Positions 15,794 to 25,900 of a stretch of DNA of 30,879 nt are shown piece after piece. Within the stretch, counting starts at the first letter, position 1. Each line of letters opens with the position of its first letter. Both the position numbers and the translations under genes were made by a program. This DNA comes from Flavipsychrobacter sp964461535 (lineage in GTDB: Bacteria; Bacteroidota; Bacteroidia; Chitinophagales; Chitinophagaceae). Below the pieces are notes generated by a model. That model was not told the DNA's origin. It was given only the letters and a program-made list of their open reading frames with translations, and made no database searches. The stretch lies in the NCBI GenBank assembly GCA_964461535.1, contig CAYWUY010000033.1:1-30879 (forward strand), given 5' to 3'.

Positions 15794-18184
15794 ATGATAT
15801 TTGGTCAGAATGAGCAGGAAATGGAGTTTATGCCTATAGTTCCATTGGGTGAGGATGAAATGGATGATAAGGAGAAGAAATCGATTCCTAAGGAGTTGCC
15901 AATAGTTGTTTTGCGAAATACTGTACTATTCCCTAATGTAGTATTACCTATAACCGTAGCTAGAGATAAATCTATAAAAGCAATAGCAGAGGCACAGAAG
16001 GGTGATAAATGGATAGGTGTTGTAGCCCAGAAAGATAGTAGTAACGACGACCCCGGAGCAGAGGATGTATATCAGGTAGGTACTTTGGCTAAGGTAGTAA
16101 AGCAAATAAAAATGCCGGATGGCAACATTACCATTTTTATAATGGGGCGTATGCGTTTTCAGCTAGATAAGTTTGTACAAACTGAGCCCTATTTTACTGC
16201 TAAAGTAAAGTATTTGGAAGATGTGTATCCTAAGGACGATCCTTCGTTTAATGCATTGGTGTCGTCTATAAAAGATTATTCTGAAAGGATAGCACAGCAG
16301 TCTCCTAATGTGCCTAATGAGGCATCTATAGTGTTAAAGAATATTGAGCAACAGTCTTTTTTGATGCATTTTATTGCTTCAAATCTTCCTGTAAAGCTAA
16401 CAGAGAAGCAGGCTATGCTAGAAGAGAATAATGTGCAACTAAGGGCAGAGAAATTGTTGCAATTATTGCAAGCAGAATTGCAGCTAGTAGAGCTTAAAAA
16501 TGAGATTACTAATAAGACGAGAGCCGATATAGATAAACAGCAAAGAGAGTACTTTTTGCAACAGCAAATGAAGTCTATACGCGAAGAATTAGGTGGAGAC
16601 CCCAATGAACGCGAAATAAAAGATTTACAAAAACGTGCTGAAGAAGTAAAGTGGACAGAGGCAGCTAAAGAGCTATTTAAGAAGAATATAGAAAAGCTAG
16701 AGCGGATGCATCCTAGCACTCCTGACTATTCAGTTATTTATAACCACCTAGACTTAATGCTTGATTTGCCTTGGGGCAACTATACCGAAGATAGCTATGA
16801 TTTGCGTAGAGCACAACAAGTGCTAGATGCTGACCACTACGGTATGGACAAGATAAAAGATAGAATACTAGAATACTTGGCTGTATTAAAGTTGAAGGGA
16901 GATATGAAGTCGCCTATACTATGCTTTGTAGGTCCTCCGGGTATTGGTAAAACATCTCTTGGTCGTAGCATAGCTAATTCTATCAACAGGAAATATGTGC
17001 GCCTTAGTTTGGGCGGACTTCATGATGAAAGTGAATTGAGAGGGCATAGAAAAACTTATATAGGTGCTATGCCGGGACGCATTATACAGTCTTTAAGAAA
17101 GATAAAATCGTCTAATCCGGTTTTTATTCTTGATGAGATAGATAAAATAGGTAAAGACTTTAGAGGAGATCCAAGTTCGGCATTATTAGAAGTGCTAGAC
17201 CCAGAACAAAACAGTACATTCTATGATAACTATCTGGAGCTAGAGTATGACTTATCTAAGGTGTTGTTTATAGCCACAGCTAACAGCCTTTCTGATATAC
17301 AGCCTGCGCTAAGAGATAGATTGGAAATAATACAGCTTTCAGGCTATTCGGCGGAAGAAAAAATTGAAATAGCTAAGCGCCATCTGGTGCCTAAACAAAA
17401 GGAAAGCCATGGACTATCTAAGGTGCCATTAAAGCTGAATGATAAAGTAATAGCTAAGGTAATACAAGGCTATACCAGAGAGAGTGGGGTGAGGGAGCTA
17501 GATAGGATGATGGCTGCTATAATGAGATCGGTAGCTAAGCATGTGGCACTAGAAGAAAAGGTTAATTCTACAGTTACTCCTGAGCAAATAGAGGAGATAT
17601 TGGGTAAGCCTAGATTTACTAATGAATTGTATGCTAAAGGGCATCCACCAGGGGTAGTTGTGGGCTTAGCTTGGACGGCTGTAGGTGGCGATATACTGTT
17701 TATTGAAACGTCTTTATCAAAAGGTAAGGGTGGAGTAACACTTACAGGTAACTTAGGAAACGTAATGAAGGAAAGTGCTACAGCAGCCTTATCTTACTTA
17801 AAAGCACATAGTGCCCAGTATAATATTCCACTTGAAAAAATTGAGGAGAGTAACATTCATATCCATGTGCCGGAAGGTGCTGTTCCTAAAGACGGGCCAA
17901 GTGCAGGAATTACTATGCTAACAGCTCTCGCATCTGCCTTTACCGGTAAAAAAGTCAAGCCGTTTTTGGCTATGACGGGAGAGATAACACTACGCGGTCA
18001 GGTATTGCCAGTAGGTGGTATTAAAGAAAAAGCCCTTGCCGCAAAGCGTGCAGGACTGAAAGAAATAATAATGCCTAAGCAGAATGAAAAAGATGTTGAA
18101 GAAATAAACCCGGCTTATATAAAAGGGGTTAAATTTCATTATGTAAATGATGCTAGTGAAGTAATTGCATTGGCTCTTAAATAG
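15794..18184 (+). CDS. lon: ATP-dependent protease La (Lon)
   Basis: This 796-aa protein is full length for bacterial Lon. The N-terminal substrate-binding domain (about 35-235) begins with LPIVVLRNTVLFPNVVLPI. A coiled-coil segment follows (about 240-300). The AAA+ domain has Walker A GPPGIGKT at 380-387 and Walker B FILDEIDKIG. The Lon protease domain carries the Ser703 (KDGPSAG) and Lys746 (GGIKEK) dyad. It degrades misfolded and some regulatory proteins in the cytoplasm, driven by ATP. The acidic N-terminal extension (residues 1-33) is longer than in E. coli, as is common in Bacteroidota. The gene stands alone with a strong terminator. Confidence 0.97.
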   Translation: MIFGQNEQEMEFMPIVPLGEDEMDDKEKKSIPKELPIVVLRNTVLFPNVVLPITVARDKSIKAIAEAQKGDKWIGVVAQKDSSNDDPGAEDVYQVGTLAKVVKQIKMPDGNITIFIMGRMRFQLDKFVQTEPYFTAKVKYLEDVYPKDDPSFNALVSSIKDYSERIAQQSPNVPNEASIVLKNIEQQSFLMHFIASNLPVKLTEKQAMLEENNVQLRAEKLLQLLQAELQLVELKNEITNKTRADIDKQQREYFLQQQMKSIREELGGDPNEREIKDLQKRAEEVKWTEAAKELFKKNIEKLERMHPSTPDYSVIYNHLDLMLDLPWGNYTEDSYDLRRAQQVLDADHYGMDKIKDRILEYLAVLKLKGDMKSPILCFVGPPGIGKTSLGRSIANSINRKYVRLSLGGLHDESELRGHRKTYIGAMPGRIIQSLRKIKSSNPVFILDEIDKIGKDFRGDPSSALLEVLDPEQNSTFYDNYLELEYDLSKVLFIATANSLSDIQPALRDRLEIIQLSGYSAEEKIEIAKRHLVPKQKESHGLSKVPLKLNDKVIAKVIQGYTRESGVRELDRMMAAIMRSVAKHVALEEKVNSTVTPEQIEEILGKPRFTNELYAKGHPPGVVVGLAWTAVGGDILFIETSLSKGKGGVTLTGNLGNVMKESATAALSYLKAHSAQYNIPLEKIEESNIHIHVPEGAVPKDGPSAGITMLTALASAFTGKKVKPFLAMTGEITLRGQVLPVGGIKEKALAAKRAGLKEIIMPKQNEKDVEEINPAYIKGVKFHYVNDASEVIALALK

Positions 18185-18201
18185 GCGTTTAGTATATAAT
18201 T

Positions 18202-18242
18202 AAAATGGGTGTTGGCTATAAAAGCTCAACACCCATTTTTTT
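18202..18242. terminator. Bidirectional terminator shared by lon and ldh
   Basis: A 13-bp perfect stem (18202-18214 with 18227-18239) encloses a loop of about 12 bases and ends in a run of T on the + strand and a matching A/T run on the other. The stop codon of the converging Ldh2-family gene (18216-18218) is inside the loop. Confidence 0.88.
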
Positions 18243-19289
18243 GCCTATTTCTATCAAGTCGTTATAGACTATGTCATTTAAGGGTATCCCCTCTTTTCTT
18301 CTTATTTGCTCATATTCTCGCTCAGGGTCGCCGGGTATAAGTACTTTATTATTTGGGTCTATAGGCGTGGCATTTCGGAATCTGTTTATCCAATTGTCCA
18401 TATGTGCTTTAAATTCTTCAGCAGGCCTGAATGCATCAATTCTCATGGCTCCAAAGAAGTGTCCTAATCCTTTGCCCGGCATATTTTCAGGCATAGGTAC
18501 ATAGGCAGGAAATGGAGGTGCCCAAGGGCCATAACTGGCACCACTAAATACTGCACTAAATATATCTACTATACTACCTAGTGCATAGCCTTTATGGCTG
18601 CCATGTTCACGATCGCTACCAAGAGGTAATAAAAGGCCATTTTTCTTTAAGATATTAGCATCTGTACTGTCATTGCCCTCATGGTCTATAGTCCATCCTG
18701 TTGGTGTGTCTTCACCCTTACGTTGTAGTATTTCTAACTTTCCATTGGCAGCTGTAGTGGTAGCAAAGTCTGCTACAAATGGTGGTTGCTGCCCAGCAGG
18801 TATAGCCACGGCAATAGGATTAGTGCCTAGCATACGCTCTTTAGAGAAGGTAGGCGCTACCAGTGCGCTTGCATTGGTCATGGCTATTCCAGCCATGTCG
18901 TGTTCTAAAGCCATCATGGCATGATAACCAGCTATACCAAAGTGATTGCTATTACTCACGCTTACCCAGCCTGTACCTACCTGTGCTGCTTTATTAATGG
19001 CTATTTGCATAGCAAAAGGGGCTACTACTAGTCCAAGACCTGCATCGCCATCTATTACTGCTGTTGAAGGTGTTTCATGTATTATTCTAATATTTGGTGT
19101 GGGATTTATTCTGCCAGCCTCCCATAACCTGATGTAGCCGCTAAGTCTTGCCACACCATGACTGTCTATGCCTCTTAAGTCGGCCGATAAAAGCGTATTT
19201 GTTGCCGTGGCGGCATCTATATTACTACAGCCAATGGCTTTGAAAATAGAATATGTGTACTTATATAATGTATCGTAAGCTATGATCAT
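18216..19289 (-). CDS. Ldh2-family malate/L-lactate dehydrogenase-like oxidoreductase
   Basis: This protein of about 357 aa has the Ldh2 (malate/lactate/ureidoglycolate dehydrogenase) pattern. It starts with a helical region with DLRGIDSHGVARLSGYIRLWE. Next comes the NAD(P)-binding and catalytic core WVSVSNSNHFGIAGYHAMMAL and LGTNPIAVAIPA, then DFATTTAANGKLEI. Near the C-terminus is GSDREHGSHKGYALGSIVDIFSAVFSGASYG. The family oxidises 2-hydroxy acids with NAD(P)+; the exact substrate cannot be read from sequence. The family-typical start is MIIAYDTLYK at 19289. An in-frame ATG at 19346 would add 19 residues that look non-conserved. It is a lone gene with no pathway partners nearby. Confidence 0.9.
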   Translation of the reverse strand: MIIAYDTLYKYTYSIFKAIGCSNIDAATATNTLLSADLRGIDSHGVARLSGYIRLWEAGRINPTPNIRIIHETPSTAVIDGDAGLGLVVAPFAMQIAINKAAQVGTGWVSVSNSNHFGIAGYHAMMALEHDMAGIAMTNASALVAPTFSKERMLGTNPIAVAIPAGQQPPFVADFATTTAANGKLEILQRKGEDTPTGWTIDHEGNDSTDANILKKNGLLLPLGSDREHGSHKGYALGSIVDIFSAVFSGASYGPWAPPFPAYVPMPENMPGKGLGHFFGAMRIDAFRPAEEFKAHMDNWINRFRNATPIDPNNKVLIPGDPEREYEQIRRKEGIPLNDIVYNDLIEIGKKMGVELL

Positions 19290-19306
19290 TCTAAGCGTTT
19301 TAGAAT
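19288..19306. repeat. Inverted repeat at the ldh start
   Basis: ATTCTAA and TTAGAAT flank five bases directly upstream of the preferred ldh start codon. It may be an operator or an mRNA hairpin controlling translation; no T-run follows it. Confidence 0.35.
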
Positions 19307-19351
19307 GCGAAATTAACCCTTGTTTACTACAATCATTTTCTTCCACTTTTT

Positions 19352-19376
19352 ATGAACCAAAAGGGATAAGGTTCAT
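19352..19376. repeat. Inverted repeat upstream of ldh
   Basis: ATGAACC (19352-19358) and GGTTCAT (19370-19376) are perfect inverse copies around 11 bases. The site is 63 bases before the preferred ldh start and just at the edge of the AT-rich gap. A dimeric regulator site is possible. On the + strand a T-rich tract follows, so a terminator-like role cannot be excluded. Confidence 0.4.
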
Positions 19377-19982
19377 TATTTTTTCAGATTACTTGTTTTA
19401 ACTAGTAGTTAAATATTTTTTTTCAAAATAACATTTACACATTTTTATTTATTTAAATTGATTGGTAGAAGTAGTTCTATAGGTGTTCTTTTGTGTTAAA
19501 GTCTCGTTAAAGGGACTTTTGTTTTCTATTTTTCTTAACAAAAATGAAGTTCTAGGTAATAAATTTTATCCTTTTGCAAGCTATTAATTATAGTTTATAA
19601 AATATATTATGTGTTTCTTTTTCTGCTATTTTTTAGTTTTTATCTTTTTTAAATCATATAAATGTGCATTTAGATTATTATTAATATAATTATTTTAAAT
19701 GTAGATTGACGTTCTTTTATTCTAAGTATTTAATAGTAGATGCATTAGAAAGCAGAAAATAAGTTATTATTTTATTTAATACGATTGTCTTGGAAGCTGT
19801 AATTTTTTTAACCTAATTTTTAACTTTGAGAGAGAGCATTTAATGTTTAGATAACAATTTTAGCAGTTGTAATGTGTGTATTCAGTTGCTTAATTAAGCA
19901 CAATTTCATTGAGATTGGTTTTTAGCATTCTTTTTTAAATGTTCTGAAAATAAATAAATAGTTATACAACAACAGAGGGAAT
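19377..19982. other. Very AT-rich non-coding region before the giant surface protein gene
   Basis: This is about 606 bases with no plausible ORF, clearly more AT-rich than the rest of the window and dense in T and A runs. It separates the divergent ldh gene and giant gene and probably carries the promoter and a long 5' leader of the giant gene. One TAnnTTTG match is noted below. Just before the ATG is a purine-rich GAGGG, the nearest thing to an SD sequence in the window. Confidence 0.6.
19821..19828 (+). promoter_or_regulatory. Candidate -7 element for the giant surface protein gene
   Basis: TAACTTTG matches TAnnTTTG 154 bases before the ATG at 19983. The nearest upstream TTG (19790-19792) is 28 bases away, longer than normal, so support is weak. 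Confidence 0.3.
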
Positions 19983-22900
19983 ATGAGAAAGGTTTATTTA
20001 CTATTAGTTATGATGTGTTTGAGTGTGGTAGTCTCTGCTCAAACAACTAGTACCTACAAATTTTTGGCCACAACGGGAACGTTCTCGTCAATAAGTGGTG
20101 GTACTGCACTAAGTGGAGGAGTGCTATCAGATGATGGTGCAACTACTAGTATCCCCATTGGGTTTACTTTCAACTTTTGTGGAACAAACTATACCCAGCT
20201 TTCGGCGGGGTCTAATGGTTGGCTATCGTTAAGAAATACAGCAGTGGCGGGTTCGGCTCCTACAGTAACTGCTGCCCAATCGCGGGGTAATACCACAGCT
20301 AACGCAACCAATGTAGGTGCAGGTATGCTATCGTGGTTTTGGGATGACTTGAACGGTGCCGGTAAGTCGGGTAGTTACCTGACCTCTGGAACAGCCCCTG
20401 ACAGAGTATTTACTATACAGTTTAATGGCTGGGTGGTTTTTGGAGCCACTGCTGCATGTACTGTTCAGGTTAAGTTGTATGAAACATCTAATATAATAGA
20501 ATATATTTATTCTAGTCCTACTACTGCTTCTGCAAGTGCTACTATTGGTATATCTAATAGTTCTAGTGACTATTTTGTTTTAAATGGATCTGGAACTAAT
20601 CCTACAATATCATCATCTACTTTTACTACTGGTATTTCTACATGGCCTGGTAATAACCAGGTTTATAGATTTTGCCCTGCCGCTGTTGCACCTACTGTTA
20701 CTGTAGCTGGTGCTCCGGGTTGTACTCCAGCCACTTTCACCGCTTCTGGTGCATCTACATATACTTGGGCTAGCTCTACTGGCTTAAGTGCTACTACAGG
20801 TGCTACAGTAACTGCAACGCCAACATCTACTACTACATATACCGTAACTGGTATAGGTGCTAACGGTTGTCCTAACACAGCAACTGCGGTAGCTAACCTA
20901 ACTCCTAATGCAATTACCGGAACAGCTACTGTATGTGAAGGTAGAACAACAACTTTAGCAAGTACTACAGGTGGTGGTACATGGTCTAGTACAAATACAA
21001 CAGTAGCTACTGTAACAAGTGGCGGTGTTGTAAATGGTTCTACAGCCGGCACTACAACTATATCTTATACTCTTGGTTCATGTGCGGTAATTAGGGTAGT
21101 GACAGTAAATGCTACTCCAACTGTAACAGCTACGCCTTCGGCAGCTACTTTTTGTGGTGCTACCTTAGTAAGTCCTGCCGGAAGTCCGGTAGCTATTACT
21201 GCTTCGGGTGCATCTACTTACACGTGGTCTGCATCAACAGGCCTAGATGCTACAACAGGTGCAACTGTAAACGCTTCCCCAACTTCTACAAGAACTTACA
21301 CTGTAACAGGTACAGCAGCAAATGGTTGTACTGCTACAGCTACCTCTATAATTACTTTCAATTATACTACATCTCCTATTACTCCATATATTGCTGGTGA
21401 TGATACTTTATGTTTTCCAGGTGTTGCCCCAATGGTGCAATATGGTACTGGTGGTACATGGAGTACATCAGACCCTGCAATTATTACTGTAGATCCTGCA
21501 GGTATAGTTTATGGTAATGCTGCCGGTACTGCAACGCTAACTTATAGTAATGCTACCTGCGGTACTGTTACTTTACCAATAGTGGTATCTGGTGCTGGTA
21601 TTACCGTAAGTGTTTCACCTACGTCTGGTTCTTATTGTTCTTCTGGCAGCCCGTTGGCATTGGTGGCGTCTGGTGCTGATACTTTCTTGTGGAGTCCTTC
21701 ATTAGGATTAGATAACCCTAATGCTGCCTCAGTAAATGCATCACCTTCTGCAACTACTGTTTACACTGTATACGGCACTAATAATACATCAGGATGTAGA
21801 AACAGTACTACCGTAACTGTTACTAACACTACACCTGCAGCCATTACAGGTGGTAGTACTACAATCTGTCAATACTCAACAACAACTTGGACTAATGCAT
21901 CTACACCAGGTACGTGGTCATCTAGTAATATGTCAGTTGCTACAGTAACTTCAGGTGGAGTTGTTGGCGGCGCAGCTGCTGGTACAGCAACTATTACATT
22001 TACTAATACAGCATCCGGTTGTTATGTTACTAGGGTAGTAAGTGTAACTGCAGTTCCTGTATTAACAGTAACACCGTCTGGTACTGCTGCGGCTTGTGGC
22101 GGCGTTGGTGTAACTATTGCGGCAAGTGGAGCATCTACTTATACTTGGGCACCTTCAACAGGTCTTAGTGCTACTACAGGTGCGTCGGTAACAGCTAACC
22201 CATCTAGTGCTACAACATATACTGTAACAGGAACAGCTTCTGGTTGTTCTTCAACTGCTACAAAACTAGTTGGTGTAGGAACTTCTGTTGCACCATACGT
22301 AGTATCTACAGCATATTCAGTTTGTCCGGGTGCTTCTGCTACTATGACAGCTAGCGTGGCTGTGAGTGCAACATACAGCGTTGCAAGTACAACTTATGCT
22401 CTTAGTACACTTACTTCACCATCTTCTGCTTTTACCGGAGATGATTCCTATCAAACAGCAACAATTCCATTTACATTCAATTATTATGGATCTAACTATA
22501 CTTCAGTTAATATTTGTACAAATGGATTTATAAATTTCGGAACTTCTTCAACCACACTTACTGCCTATTCATTACCAACATCTTCAGCTCCAGCAGGTGG
22601 TGTATTTATAGCTCCGGGAGATCGTTATTTTGCATCTCCGGGCGCTATAACGTATTCAACTGAAGGTGTTGCTCCTTTCCGTCGATTTGTTGTAAACTTT
22701 AGCCAAGGTGCTAACTGTTGTACTGCATCAGATTTGTGGGCAGGTCAAATTATACTATATGAAACAAGTAATTTAATTGATATTATGGTGAATTACTCAA
22801 ATTTGGGTAATAACTCTACTATTGGTATTCAAAATATTGCAGGTAGTTCTGGTGTTACAGCGCCTGGTAGAAACTTAGCTACTTATACTATTTCTGCTGC

Positions 22901-25900
22901 TACACATGAAGCATGGAGATTCTATCCTTATATAGCAGCACCAACATATGCATGGTCTCCTGCTACAGATTTAAGTGCTACTACCGGTACTACTAGTGTA
23001 GTAACACCAACTGCTACTAGAACATACACAGTAACAATGACAGATCCTAGTACAGGTTGTTCTGGTACTGCGTCAAGAACTATTACAAGATATACACCTC
23101 CAACAGTAAGCATAGCTCCTTCAGTTGTGTGTAGTGGTACTCCAATGACAGCAAGTGGAGCTTCTACATACTCATGGTCTCCTGCTACTGCCTTAACAGC
23201 TACCACAGGTGCTACTGTTACACCTACACCAACTATTGCTACTACTTACACTGTAACTGGTACTGATGCCAACGGTTGTACTGGTACCGCTACAAAAACT
23301 ATATCATTCCCATCAGTTTCGGTTTCACCTACTTCTGCCTTATTCTGTAGTGCTGGATCTCCTGTAGGTTTAAGCGCTTCAGGTACTGCCGTTTCTTATA
23401 GCTGGAGCCCGGCTGCCGGATTGAGTGCAAGTACTGGTGCTTCTGTAAATGCTTCACCTGCAGCATCTACTACCTATACTGTAACTGGTACTGATGCATC
23501 TGGTTGTACTAATACTGCAACCACTGAAATAACCCAAAATACAACTCCTTCTGTTATAACAGGAGCATCTACTACTTTGTGTTTACCAGGTTCAATGCTA
23601 CTTAGTACAGACGGTACTGGTGGCTCATGGAGTAGCTCTGATGACGGAGTAGCAACGGTAACAAGTGGTGGTTTGGTTACGGGTGTGTCTTCAGGAGTAG
23701 TAACTATATCATATTCTAATCCTTCTTGTGGATTTGCTACATATGTACTAAATGTTGTGGATGGTGGTTTTACTGTAAGCCTTTCACCTACATCTGGTAC
23801 GTATTGTTCTACTGGCTCTCCTTTAGCTATTACTGCTAGTGGTGCTACATCATATTCTTGGTTGCCTTCTTCAGGTCTTAGTGCCTCTACTGGTGCAACT
23901 GTAAATGCTACACCTAGTGCTACTACGACTTATACAGTAATAGGTACAACGGGTGGTTGTAGTAATAGCGCTATAATTACTGTTACTAATACTACACCGG
24001 CAGCTATTACAGGTGGTATAACATCTCTATGTACTGCAGGTGCTACATCTACTACTTCTTGGACAAGTACAACACCTGGTGGTGTTTGGTCTAGTAGTAA
24101 CTCATCGGTTGCTGCAGTAGAAGATTTTGGTGTTGGTGATATTGCTGCTGTTGCGGCAGGTACTGCTACTATTACTTATAATGTTAGTGGATGTTACGTA
24201 ACAAGAGTAGTTACTGTTAATGCTACACCTTCACTTTCTGTATCTCCTACCACAGCAGCAGCATGTGGAAGTTCTGTAACTTTAACTGCAAGTGGTGCTG
24301 CTACATATTCTTGGGCTCCATCAACTGGTTTAAGTGCCACAACAGGTGCATCAGTTAGTGCTTTACCATCGTCTGCTACTACGTATACTATTACAGGTAC
24401 AAGTGCAGCAGGATGTGCTGCTACTACCACAAAAACTGTAACTGTTGGTACTGCTATTTATGCTATAGCTTCTGCTTCTACTTATACAGTTTGTCCTGGT
24501 GGAACTACAACATTAAGTTCATTAGTAAGTGCATCTACTGGTACTACATACACTGTCGTTCCTACAACATATGGTTTAAGCTCAATGACATCACCTTCGT
24601 CAGCATTTACAGGTGATGATTCATACCAAACAGCTACCTTGCCATTTACGTTCAACTATTATGGTTCTAACTTTACTTCTGTAAATATCTGTACTAATGG
24701 ATTCATCAATTTTGGTGGAGCGACTACTTCGCTTACCGCATATGCTCTTCCAAGTACATCTGCACCTTTAGGTGGTATCTTTATTGCTCCGGGTGATCGT
24801 TATTTCGCGTCTCCGGGTGCTATTACTTATTCAACTGAAGGTGTTGCACCGTTCCGTCGTTTTGTGGTAAACTTTAACCAAGGTGCTAACTGTTGCTCTG
24901 CTACAGATTTATGGGGTGGTCAAATTATACTATATGAGTCTACTAATTTCGTAGATGTTATGGTGAATTACTCAAACTTGGGTAATAACTCTACAATTGG
25001 TATACAAAATCTAGATGGTTCGGCGGCTGTAACTCCAGCTGGTAGAAATTTAGCTACATACACAATATCTTCTGCTACGCATGAAGCTTGGAGATTCTTC
25101 CCTGTAGGTACTGCTTCTACTTATGCATGGACTCCTGCATCTGGTATAGCAAGTAGTGCTTCTGCTAGTACCTCTGCTACTGTTGCTGCTACAACTACAT
25201 ATACACTAACGGTTGCTAGTGCTGCGGGTTGTACTGCCACTGCTACAACAACCGTTAATACATATACATTAACGCCAATTACTATTGCCCCTTCAATAGT
25301 GTGTAGTGGTACGCCAATGACAGCTAGTGGTGCACTTTCTTATACATGGTCTCCTGCTACTGCACTTTCAGCTACCACAGGTGCTACTGTTACGCCAACA
25401 CCAACCTTGGCTACAACCTATACCGTAACAGGAACTGACGCTAATGGTTGTACAAATACTGCTACTAAAACTATATCGTTCCCAACAGTAAACGTATCAC
25501 CTACAAGTGTTATCTTCTGTAGCGCGGGTTCACCTGTTGGTTTAACAGCTTCAGGTACTTCTACATCTTATACATGGTCTCCATCTTTAGGCTTATCGTC
25601 TACTGCTGGTGCTAGTGTAAATGCTAATCCTACGTCTACAACAACATATACAGTTACTGGTACTGATGCATCAGGTTGTACCAATACTGCTACAACTACT
25701 GTTACTTATAATGCTACACCTACAATTATAAGTGGGTCATCTACTACCTTGTGTTTGCCAGGTTCTATGGCACTTACTACCAATGGTACTGGTGGTGTAT
25801 GGAGTAGTACAAATACTTCAGCTGCAGTTATTTCTGCTGATGGCTTGGTTACAGGTGTAGGTGTAGGAACTACAACTATATCTTACTATAATGCTACTTG

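Noticed and set aside
16276..16719. 147-codon ORF antisense to lon
   Set aside because: Ser/Cys/Phe-rich shadow of the coiled-coil part of lon, with no start signal or family match.
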